Shown here piece after piece: positions 53,905 through 64,000 of a stretch of 64,000 nt of DNA. The stretch lies in contig JACGCK010000023.1 in assembly GCA_014925825.1 (NCBI GenBank), positions 1 to 64,000 on the forward strand, written 5' to 3'. The notes beneath the pieces are model-generated. The model was not told the DNA's origin. It made no database searches and saw nothing but the letters and a program-made list of their open reading frames with translations. The number at the start of each line of letters is the position of its first letter. The stretch's first letter is position 1. The translations under genes were made by a program, and so were the position numbers. Source of the stretch: Pholiota molesta. Taxonomy: Eukaryota > Basidiomycota > Agaricomycetes > Agaricales > Strophariaceae.

Positions 53905-56900
53905 TCATGTCTCAATGTCTACGATTCGCTTCACATAACCCACTCGTTCGAAATATGTTCTTAGTGCTTGTCGGATGTCTGCTGGTACGTCTCGTGACAA
54001 GAGATCTGTGGCGAGTGGGTAGATCACAGAAAGGTATTGTGTGAACTGGTCATACGGGAATCAGTATCGCAAATAATTGTGCAGCATAGAACTTACATCT
54101 TGTCGGTCGAATTTGCAGAATCCATCAAGAATTTCGGCGACGACAGGTGTCCACGCAAGGATATTCTTGCTCTGATTGTCAACCTTTAGCTTGTTGAAGT
54201 CTCGGAGGACTCCGACACCAAGTCTGATGAAAAGTTGTCAGCAGAAGGCCATCTACACCATTGTTGATAAGCGTACGGTACTAAGCGCTCAGCGATTTGA
54301 GGACGTGCGGCTTGGTGCTCAGTCCGTGCATCATGATACATCCGCAGCAGCACATGCACTAAAGTAGCTGCGCTACTGGATTCTTGCTTCAATAGGTTGG
54401 GAAGATGTTTCATGAACCCTAAACGCGCATTATTAATATTGACAATTTGGGAGGGTTCATCCTGCACTTACCGACTTTCCAAAGACCAGTTCGGAGGTCT
54501 TTGTCCTCATTGAATGACCTTGCAAATTGATAGCTTTGATCAAGGACACTCATCATACGAAGGAGTTGGGCAGGTGGAATTGTGTTGTAGACGTCATCAT
54601 TTCGAAGCAAGTCATTCGTGGTCTCGATCAGCAGCAGCTGAAGCACACATTTCACAATGATTTGCTTGAAAATCCTACGCCGGTCGGTAAGAGTGGCTTT
54701 GAGTTCTGGAGCTTTTGTAACTTCATTAGTTGGAGAAAGTGGGGCTGGTAGGATGGCCAAGCCATGTAATTCTACAGGAAGGGTTCATTAGCATGATATA
54801 TACTTGATAATTGATTGAGGCATTACCAGGGTTCGATTCAGCCGACTCCGAGGGGCTGTCGATTTCAACTCGAAGGCTTTCGTCGAACAATTGGTAGGGT
54901 GTCGTTGTTCGGAATAATCTAACGAAGGTAGTTGTTACCCGCTCCCATCGTGCAGCACTGAGTTTGTTGACATTATTCTCGAGGAGCTGTTGTAGACATG
55001 AGGTACCAATACGGGCCAATGTATCGTTTTCTGCAGAATATTGAGAAGAATTGGTAGATGAAGCAAAGAATGATCTACCTTGACAGATGCAAACGCAAAG
55101 GAGATCCAACAAGCCATCCAAAAAGCGTTCCAGAATATCAAAGTAGTATGTGTACAAGTCGATCAGATCACGAAGGGCCTGAATCATGGTCGTTGACAAC
55201 CATACGCTCATATCTTCCTGGGTGCTGAACCGCGACAAGTCTTGACTTGATTTCAACACCGCAAAGATCGGGAAAAGAAGTTCCTGGGTGACAGTATCCC
55301 AGAATTCCACCGGATAGGTTGCTCCATACGTCTTGAGGGTCGAGAAGAGTGAGTCGAGGGCCCTGTGAAGCAAAGCATGGATACATGCAAAGGAGAAATA
55401 CAGTGAATGTGCACTTACAGCCGTCGAACTTCGAGATCTTCGCCGTTCATGATGATATCGTAGAAACCGAATAATACTGGGAACCAAAACCTAATCATAC
55501 TGTCATCCATTGATTGCTCGGGATTGGTGCTATCAGGAATCAGTGCACATTCCGGTGTTTTCAACATCACTGGAATGATTCCGCGAAGCATTGCAATTGC
55601 AAGCAAACTAATCTTTTGATATTTGCTGACTTTGCAGAACTCCGTTACGCAGACCGTTAGATCAGCAAAGGCTCCGTATTGGACGATAGCAGGGAAGTGA
55701 TCCCTGTTGAGTCTGGTGACAATTTCGAAAGCAGAATTGGCGACCCGTTCTAAAAGTGCGGCAAGTCAACCTCGAAGAAATATAAAAATATGGACATGAC
55801 TACGAACCTGTTAGAACCTTCGAAGCTGCAGAGAATACACCAAACATGGTGCGCCAACCTGATCGCAATTCTGTGATCGCGCTTGAATCATTTGTTGTAA
55901 ACATTGCAATACCTAAGTTGGGAGGTTTCATGAGTCAACTTCAGCGATGGGAAGCTTCAGGACATACCAGATCGCGAATATCAGGGTTCTGATTGTGTAT
56001 CATGGTATACTCAAAGGCTTTAGGAAGTCTTTCTGGAACTTGAAATGGGACAATTCTTCCTTTTCTAAAAAGCGCATTGCGAGTTGACGAAGCGAATCAA
56101 GAGCAAAGCTTGCGACATGAAGGTTATTATGGCAGCAAACCTAGATAAATAATATCGTCAGTAAGTTTGAATAATCAAACAGGATGATTTGCATACGAGA
56201 TTGAAATGTTCTCCAAGAATATCCCAAAGGTTTGACCATTCTAGACGGATTCGAGTCATATTGTAGTATGAGATATCGACCAATTTCTGCAGACTAAATA
56301 GCCGAGGATGCTGAGACAGGCCAGATGATTGAATTTCTTCCCAAGAAACATCGCAGAGAGCTTGCACAAAGTCGACGATGGCCGTCTATCAAAATTATTA
56401 GAAAAAGCACGTCAGAAAGAAAACGGAATATGATAACATACACCCGACAAGTAGTGACTTAGAGAAAAGACCATATCCGCTGCAACTGTGATGTGGGTCG
56501 ATCGACTCTCATTCGCGAGTTCTTCGGTTGGGACTTTGCGAGAACGACTACAATGTTTGGCATCAGTATATGCAATGTTAGGGGTAGATATAAATGCCTG
56601 ACTAACCCTTTTTTCCCTGATTCGACGACATCCACGCCATTGCTAATAAGCTGCATGTGTTCTAATTGACTTACACAGGTAAGAATTTCGTGCCATGAAC
56701 CTTTGAGGTTATTTCCTTCGTTGACAGCAACATCCAGAAGTGTCTTGATGGCCTCCATGTTCTTAGTTTTCATTTCGCCCAGGTTGTTCAGGAAAGTAAA
56801 CTTTCCAAGGGTTGTGACAAATGCATTCCTTTGCAGTTCCAGATCGAAGAAACAGACAATCTTGATTGCGTTCTTGAAACCATCCAAGCAGAGCTCAACG

Positions 56901-59900
56901 ACTTCCAGATCATCAGTTTCCTGAAGGGGGCCAGAAAGCCCTGCCAAGAAAGGGATCCAAGCCACCTCGAACATAGGGCGCACATGGACGAAGTGAGATG
57001 CGCTAAAGAATTGGTCAGGTCCTTTCGAACCTTTTCTCTGAGTCCGCACCATCGTCCTGAAGAGTGCCTATTATAATGTCAATCAAGAATGAAATATTGG
57101 TATAGCTGTGGTATGTACCTCTGTTTTGTTGGCCATGCCATTTGACTGCATGACATATGCTTCTTTTTGCAGGTCCCTTCCAACGCTAGCAATAGCGCTG
57201 GCAAGACCGGGCCCAGGCGGTGCTATAGTAAGTCCAGCCTCAACTTCATCCTTCATCCTGATTTCATTGTTGACAATGTCGTCGAAGATAGAGGATAAGA
57301 ATTCGTCTGGGAGATCTCCTCCGTCATTAATTTTAGTGTTGTTCTTAAGGAAATCCGCCCTAGTCATTCGTTTTTTAATTTGAGGATTATGGGCATCGGT
57401 GTTTAGCATGATGACGGAGTAAGCGAGGACGTAAGCGGCCTCTGTTCAGATATCGTCAGCAATACAAAATGCACAGAAAACAGCAAGCATTTCTTACCAG
57501 CACTTTTGAAAGGTGTTTTAGAGTTTCCGGCCATGTAGCGCTCGGCGAACTTTAGCATGAATCGATCAATCTTCTGCGACTCTCCAGGGAGTCGGAAAGA
57601 CTGCAAGAACAACCTCAAGGCATCGACGAATGGCAAGTCTTGGAAGTCCATATCATCGACAAACGCATGCATGATCGCCACATGCTCTTCATCACTAGGG
57701 AAGAATTAGAGATGAACATTTTCGGGTAGAAACTCACATACCCTTCACCCAAATACTCTCCAATCATGGTTTTGTTCAAGCCATCAGTGTTCAAGAGGAA
57801 TCCCGCAATATCATGAGGTGCTTTACTTGCAATAAAGCCTGTTTCAATTAAGAATTCAATTCCCTGTTACTGGACGTCAGATATGGAATATCGTAACAAT
57901 CGAGGAACGTACACGCTTGGGCTTGTAGTTGAACTTCTTAATTCCCTCCAACAAAGTCGTCTTCTTCTGCTTAGCACTCTCAAACCTAGTGGGATCATCG
58001 CCGAAGTCTGGGGTCGTCTGCCTGAAGGTTTCAATGCTTGATCCTGTGGCAGAGAGCTTGTCTAGATTGACATCAGAAGAGACGGCGTCCCGTTTGGTTT
58101 CTTCTGTCATAGATCGCGCAGATGGCAAAGGTTCTTCTACAGTTTTGCCTGCGGTTGAATTCGGAGATACGCCCCATGCTACAAGGGATCTAAGGACAGC
58201 CACAAGACACTCGAGCCCTTGTCTGCGCAACTGAGACTCTGAAAGTCCCATCGTAGATGTGTCCATGGTTCCAGGAACGGACATGCCAGCACTACTAAAT
58301 GACATTGGAGCATTGCCATGACTCTTGGGTGTTGGGCTAAGAGCAGGGCTCGGAGGTTCGACACCTTTTTGTGTGTATGATGATGATGAGGCTGATGCAA
58401 ACTTCGAGATGAGGTTGATAAGACTATATGACACGCAAGATTATTAAAAATTAAAGACAAACAGTAGAAGCGATTGACTTACTGTTCGTATATGTTGTCT
58501 GCTGCCTCACTGTCACAGTCATAGTTGAGATACAACTCAACCAAAGCTTGAGGTTCTTGGCAGAGTCGTGAAATCATGCCGAGAATGACCGCCTTTTGCT
58601 TTAAGGTAGAAGTCCTCATTTCAATTATTGGAATGAAGATCTCATGCAGTAGAACTTCGATCTCTTTCTATAATTATGCCTTAATTTCACAATTGTCTTG
58701 ACTGAAGAAGATGACTAACCTTGAGTTTTGTTCGCATTCCGGAGAGCACTCGCCAGAATATCTCAACGCTGACCTCAAAGACCTGGGGCACCGAACTAAC
58801 CGCATTCCGACTCAGGCAGAGGCAGAGATATTGATTAATGGCTTGTACGAAGCTTGTCGCCTCGTTGTTAGAAGTCGAGTATATGATAGCGGCGGGGTCG
58901 ACAAATAGTGGCATGTGTGAGTTCAATACAGTGAGAACGAGGTGTAAGGAGAGTAACTTGGAGCGCATGGGGTGAGATTTGAGATCGCGCTCGCTAAGAT
59001 AACCAATATTCATTTAAATATCCAAGTCAGCCTAGATCACTTACATACCTTTCAGTATTGAGTGGCTTCATTGTGAGTTTGCATAGAGCCCTGAAAACTA
59101 AGAATGCATCCTTGACAAAAAGGTCATCCAGAGTTAAGGTATGTGGACCATTGATTTCTTGGAACGAATCCAAGGGATTCTGTGCTTCGAAGCTTTGCCT
59201 GTTGATCATATCAGAAAACTGGATATTTGACCAATGAGCAAAATCACATACAGTGTTAGATGTCGTTTGCCCGGTAGATCCGCAGGTTTCCTGGACTCTG
59301 CACTGTCAGTGAGCTTTTCTTCCGAGTCCCCGTTCACATCCGCCTCATTTGGCGTAGATTCGGTTTGTTCATTCAAAGAAGAACGACTGTCATCTTCCGA
59401 TCTATCAAGTGCAAACGATTCGCGAGTAGAGGAGAGTGATTGCTGGTTATGAGGCTCAGTGGCAGACTTCACGTTTCGTCGACACCGTGTAAAGACATGG
59501 TGTACCATCTGAGTGAGACCGCCTTGCGCTACCATTTGGTTGACCGGATCGGTGCTGAGTAAGAAGATATTGTAGACCGTTCGCACTGCCTTCAACAGTG
59601 AAGAGTGATGGACGAGAATGGTAGGTGACAATACCAAAGACAGCAGAGCTTTGACGATTTGCAGAGAGACGGGGTCGGGGGTGGATTCTGTATGGCAAGA
59701 AGTGATGGTATGTGCTACCAAATCGACAAGGGAGGGAAGGGGGATATTGGTTTGGGAGGCTCCAGCCGCATTCCGTCCAGCGGGTGAGGGTGAAGGTGGC
59801 GGCGACGCATATGCACTCGCGCTGTCCTCCTCAGTGAAGAACGAATAGGATATGAGCTTGGATATGCAATCCAAGCTCGCAACCATAAGCTTTTCGTTTC

Positions 59901-60573
59901 GCGTCTCACATGCCAGCCGCAGCGGCTCGAAGATTTCGCGCGGCTTGTCCCCGCCTTGATTCGACCGAATTAACTCGAGAGCTTTCGTTGTGCTGTCGCG
60001 GAGAGGTGCAGAACGTCGAGCTTCTTTGGAGGCCGAGATGGTTTCCAAAGCGGTGGTTATCAAGACCATTGACACGTTGTGCCCTTTTGAGATAGTCATC
60101 GAGCGCCGATGGGCTGGTAGAGATCCAGCGCTCGCAACGGACAAGGATGGTGACCCCGCCCTGATATCTGGCCGACTAGCATTCGTAGCTTCTGGAAACC
60201 TCGCATTTGGAACTGAAGCCTTTCGCGGAGATGTTTGGAGAGGTTGTACGACCTTGGGAGGAGTCGGAGGTGGGATATTGTTTTCTGGGTCCGCAGCTAC
60301 ATGTCCATTCGCGGGGACGGCCTCCGGTGGTGACGGCGGCGAAGGAATCGGTTCCTCTGCGGGTATTTTCCCATTCACTACATGTTCCTCTCGTTGGACA
60401 TTCTCGACAATCTCTGGCAATGAATCCTCCTCTTTGGTATAGGCGACTTCGGGGAGTTGTTCCTCTTGGGTCTCGTTTTGAGCGACGGATTCGGTGTCGT
60501 CGTGGGCCGCGTCGGAGTGAGGCGGGACAGGGGGCGGCAAGGAGTCAGTCTGGTGCGGGGAGTCGTGTTCCAT
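53905..60573 (-). CDS. sec7: Arf guanine-nucleotide exchange factor Sec7 (BIG family)
   Basis: A large many-exon gene. The first exon (to about 59250) starts [10 protein letters not shown] and contains a Pro/Glu-rich tail and the DCB helices ([20 protein letters not shown]). HUS-region exons follow near 58400-59200 ([21 protein letters not shown]). The catalytic Sec7 domain lies about 57900-57250: [20 protein letters not shown], the glutamic-finger motif FRLPGE at 57580-57597, and [17 protein letters not shown] domains run to the C-terminus, which ends VKRIVDIET before TGA 53905-53907. It activates Arf1 at the trans-Golgi. An alternative in-frame ATG lies 17 codons upstream (60624). I checked the first exon, the Sec7 domain and the last exon for intact frame, not every junction. 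Confidence 0.92.
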
Positions 60574-60784
60574 TCGGAGGAACAGGCTATAGCCTGGGTT
60601 ATGCCAGGAAGTGCTGAGTAGCAATGAGCACCGGCAAGTGACACTCCATCAAGTCAAGTGATTACGCAATTAAGTTTACCCATCTCAGTCTGGCTGCATA
60701 AAGTCATTCATTCTACTGATTTTACACAATTACGTCGTGGTATAAAATATTGAGTACACTGCGTATATATCAGAATCAGCTTTT

Positions 60785-62194
60785 CTATGTTTTGAGTACA
60801 GGTTGCAGAGCCTGGAATTTGTCAATCAGTTCCGCTGAACTTCGCTGCCAGTTGCAACAAATGGAATGGCTCACCGATTTGGTCATCTCAAAGATTCTGC
60901 GCTGGCCAGCGAAGAGAATGGCTGCAGTCAATACGCTCTGGATGATCTTGCTGCCAATACCCTTGTAAAGACCTTCAACGCCCTCTTCTTTGATGATGGT
61001 TAAGAGACCGTCAAGGGACGACTTGTATTTTAATGAGTTGGCCGTGCCTGCTTGCAATCGACTTTTCACGACGCTATTCGACAGAGTTAGTAGGATTCTA
61101 AGGAGAGAAAATGAAAATGCATACATATATGGATACGTGAAGCTTGTGGCAACTGAAACACAGATGAGTAACCAACAACAATTATAATGACCTGCAATAC
61201 TACTTACCGAGTTTAGAAAGAGCCCCCAGGATGAAGAAATCAAAATCTGAAAGAGCAGCAGCCGCAGCTGCCCCGGCAGCGGCATTACCAGCAGCGCGAA
61301 GTTTAGCAGTGCGTCTGGAAATCAAAAGATTCTTCAATTGCTCAAAGGCAGTATATTGAATAATGGGATTCATAACAAGGACCAAGGCCGGTCCAATTCC
61401 TCGCCAGAAAGCACTACCGGTAGTTTCAGATAAGACGCGACAATTATTGCCAAATTGTAAGGTGAACGTACGAGATGCCATCTTTCGCGAGAATGTTTTG
61501 GACAGTCTCAAAGAAACCAAGCTTTTTGACGACAACAGGCTCGCCAGAGTCCTTCTCCATTGTGCGGACAGCTTGGGAGGTTTGGACAACCCAGATAGGG
61601 TTGCTAATGATGGTGGTGGCAGAGCCTAAATTTGCAGTTTTAGAATTCTGACAAAAGGTTGTAGGATGAGAGGTGTGGTCACCAGCAATCAAGCCAGCAA
61701 GCATAGATTCGAGGGTGCTCAATGCCTTGCTGCTTCGCGAACGGAGGAGGGTCTCTTTCGTCCTCTCATAGAAATAGTAGTACACCCTGTAATTCGGACA
61801 GAAATTTAGGCAAAGGCTTCAGTAGGTGGAGGAAGAACATGCCCATTGGTGACAGCAATCCCAAACAAGCTCGAATTCAAGCCACTGTAGAGACCCAAAT
61901 GCCTTCACGTTTGATGATGTCAACGACCGCCTGGTAGGTCGACTAAAGTAGCATAGTAAGATAATAATTAGCGCTCATACGAAGTATTGAGCATATTACT
62001 CCTACCTTGTGCTCCTTCTTGGTCTCTACGGCCGCACGAGTAGAGAGGAAGATAAGAGGACTGTACAGAAGTAATTGTCAGAACATGGTATTGAATGATC
62101 CGGGGCCGGGACGAGAGAGGACGGACTAGGTCGCGGTCATGGCCACAATGCCTCCGGCGGCACCAGCAGCGGAATGGATAACAGAGTCACTCAT
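60785..62194 (-). CDS. Peroxisomal adenine-nucleotide carrier (PMP47/ANT1 type, SLC25A17-like)
   Basis: The start MSDSVIHSAAGAAGGIVAM opens repeat 1, with the carrier signature completed by splicing (TYPLIFLSTRAAVETKK). Repeat 2 has NPIWVVQTSQAVRT and repeat 3 has SFTYPYIVVKSRLQAG with YKGIGSKIIQSVLTAAILF. FWRGIGPALVLVMNPIIQYTAFEQLK is typical of the PMP47/PMP34 subfamily, which exchanges ATP/AMP or CoA-type nucleotides across the peroxisomal membrane. The intron at about 61795-61842 needs a GC donor (GG|GCATGT). A single base is missing near 61893, before LYSGLNSSLFG. It ends TKSALQPVLKT after a final 60-bp intron. Confidence 0.86.
61795..61842 (-). other. GC-AG intron in the PMP47-type carrier
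   Basis: The donor AATGG|GCATGT with acceptor ATTACAG restores NGVYYYFYERTKE. The only nearby GT, at +4, breaks the frame. Confidence 0.6.
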
Positions 62195-62471
62195 TTTCCA
62201 GATATTATGCGAGGAGGAAGAAGGGATGTAGTTAAGAGTAGAGGAGAAGGCAAGTTCATTTATGTGTCGGGTATCCGGGTTTGAAATGAGATAGAGCGCG
62301 ACAACTGACGTCCTGCGAAGCAAATCACATGTTCGCCTCGGAAACAAAATCAATCGACCTCGGGTGTCCCATGCTATCCCAGTTCCGTACGGTAACTGCC
62401 CAAACTCCCGTTTGTATTATAAAATTTGTACATTGAATACCTTCTCAGTTACCACAAGCTTGTGAATAATC

Positions 62472-64000
62472 CTACAACTTCTTCAACAATTTCTGCATCT
62501 CTTCAACATCTTTTGCGAACCCATTTCCGCTTGAACCTGGACCCGCGTTGTCGTTCTTGTGTGGCCCGTTATATACTCCTCCATCTGGAGAGGTGTTCCT
62601 TCCATCATCTCTGTGAAGCCAATCATCCAGTTGGGTAGAAATAGAACGCGCTTTCAGTTTGAAGTGGGTTTGAATGATATCAGCGAATGGCTCAGGTGGA
62701 TTTTTCAAATTCCCAAGCATCTATGGTAACCAATCATTGACTTTGTATCCATCGCAATGCTACTATATTCACTTACTGCAGTTTTCACTACCATACGACG
62801 CACGTTGGCAGAATCTATCCAAATGTCAGCGGCGCAGATCGGCAGGACATTGCACAGAAAAACTTACAAGCCATCGAGTTAGCGCTACCACCCGCTCCTG
62901 CCCAAGATGGCTCATTCAAGTATGGCTCGTCACAAAGTATCATTGATTGAATGGAAATTAAGACCTGAGAATCCCCATTACTGGAAATGTGATTTCATAT
63001 AAAATGCTACGGACCTGTAACAGAGTGGACCTCCCAGCCACCCACCCAGGCCCTTGCCAAGTACCGAGGAGCGACAGACAAACTTTGCCATCCTATACAA
63101 CAATCTCAGAATCACCATGATACACATCTATGACCGACTTACCGCGTATAAGTTGGGATTGAAACGGAATTTCCCGCCGTTGGTCTATGGACATAGTATG
63201 AGAATATGTCCGCAATAAAAGCGCACTTTGCTTACCGTCATGTACTTCACACTTGGCGGAGATTGGTTATAGCTCGGTCCCAAGAAAATGTCGAACAAGA
63301 AACTGCGACATAAATCAAGAAAATTCCTTGAAGGTATATTTATTATGACTTACCATCCATTGTGGTATCTAAGAGAATAGCATTCAATTAACACGTTTAC
63401 ATTTTTTCAAAAAAGAGAACGTACGGTGTCCCTTCCGGTCCCGTTATCAAAGCTTTGATAACATCGACTCGACTTTCATCGACTCTCAAGAATATAGAGG
63501 ACCCCCACGAGACGGGAAGATTGGTGGTGAGGATAGCCAGCTATGCATAAATCAGCGCAAATACATTAGCATTCAGAAAATAAGCAAACCTCTTTCGCAA
63601 TAGCCAATGACCGCTTCGGAATATCAGATCCAGCCAGCATGCGTGCTTCATTGTCAAAGTAAAACTTGTAATGTGGGGTCGGGTCTGTTTCATCCGTCGA
63701 TTCCGCGTCGAAGGAATGGACATGTCACAGTATTCGAATCTGACTCGCGTCGCCCAGTCTACGTAAGTTTTTTGGCGCTCCTCGTCAGAAGTCCCAGGTA
63801 CAATGTGGTATTGCGGCATAGACGATGATGATGATGAGATTGTAGGAAGCGAAGCGTGAAGACGATCCACAAATGCGTCGCCTTTCGTGTCCCTCAGGGA
63901 GCGGTCAATAGCTTTGACGGTAGCCAGTATGCGCTGACAGAAATGCAGCAGCTTCTGGTTATCATCGGAAACCGCGACCGTCGTTTCTTCCACCGCTTTC
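62472..64000 (-). CDS. E2 ubiquitin-conjugating enzyme, BIRC6/UBE2O type (3' part; gene continues past the right edge)
   Basis: Reading from the right edge: an acidic/helical lead-in (LHFCQRILATVKAIDRSL), YKFYFDNEARMLAGSD, then the UBC fold ([72 protein letters not shown] with the catalytic Cys). VLISIQSMILCDEPYLNEP, the VRRMVVKTAMLGNL helix and an acidic tail follow, ending KDVEEMQKLLKKL at TAG 62472-62474. The order and insertions match the C-terminal UBC of BIRC6/UBE2O-like giant E2s, which combine E2 with substrate recognition. Exons are small (about 30-150 bases). A one-base gap is needed near 63720. The N-terminal part lies outside the window, so full length is unknown. Confidence 0.85.

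Noticed and set aside
1..64000. CRISPR arrays, insertion sequences, prokaryotic operons, LTR or terminal-inverted-repeat elements
   Set aside because: No spaced direct repeats, no paired long terminal repeats and no transposase or reverse-transcriptase motifs were seen; the genome is eukaryotic.

Overview
The window looks like a gene-dense chromosomal segment of a mushroom-forming basidiomycete (Agaricomycetes). The reasons are: introns of about 50-60 bases in almost every gene, exons as small as 5 bases, no operons, short intergenic spaces, and families whose closest relatives in my memory are agaricomycete. I see no virus, plasmid, CRISPR array or complete transposon. About thirty protein genes are recognisable, most of them housekeeping.

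Layout, left to right. 1-2032: the tail of a gene entering from the left, then a cysteine-rich/coiled-coil hypothetical gene broken by a TGA. 2043-4374: aldehyde dehydrogenase (14 exons). 4617-7354: ESCRT-III Vps60 head-to-head with a dienelactone-hydrolase/SnoaL-like gene. 7623-8138: secreted DPBB/expansin-like protein. 9875-11402: ribosomal protein uL3. 11791-13862: mitochondrial PPR protein. 14025-17994: AMMECR1, a Rab GTPase with a large insert, and ribosomal protein eS7, all on the minus strand. 19040-22899: Hsp90 co-chaperone Cns1/TTC4 head-to-head with L-2-hydroxyglutarate dehydrogenase, then complex I NDUFA12. 25144-26782: a seven-TM membrane protein. 27124-28032: mitochondrial bL12. 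28341-34410: CCR4-NOT Not3/5 and the polarity scaffold Bem1/Scd2. 35584-40147: MscS channel with an EF-hand, and a small coiled-coil protein. 41162-43477: a large unknown protein. 44716-47315: GINS Psf3, Pkr1 and an unknown broken gene. 47727-53818: translation termination factor eRF3 and endocytic adaptor Sla1, whose start codons are 98 bp apart. 53905-64000: Arf-GEF Sec7, a peroxisomal PMP47-type carrier, and a BIRC6-type E2 running off the right edge.

Two cross-cutting observations matter to a reader. First, many conserved genes carry isolated one-base deletions, very dense at 20.0-21.5 kb and 27.3-28.0 kb, while neighbours such as uL3, eRF3, Sla1 and MscS are intact over kilobases. Because some hit genes are likely essential, residual assembly error is the simplest explanation, though decay cannot be excluded for single genes. 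Second, four introns can only be spliced with a GC donor (GC-AG); two of them are in the Rab gene, one splitting its P-loop. All splice models here are by eye, checked for phase but not against transcripts.
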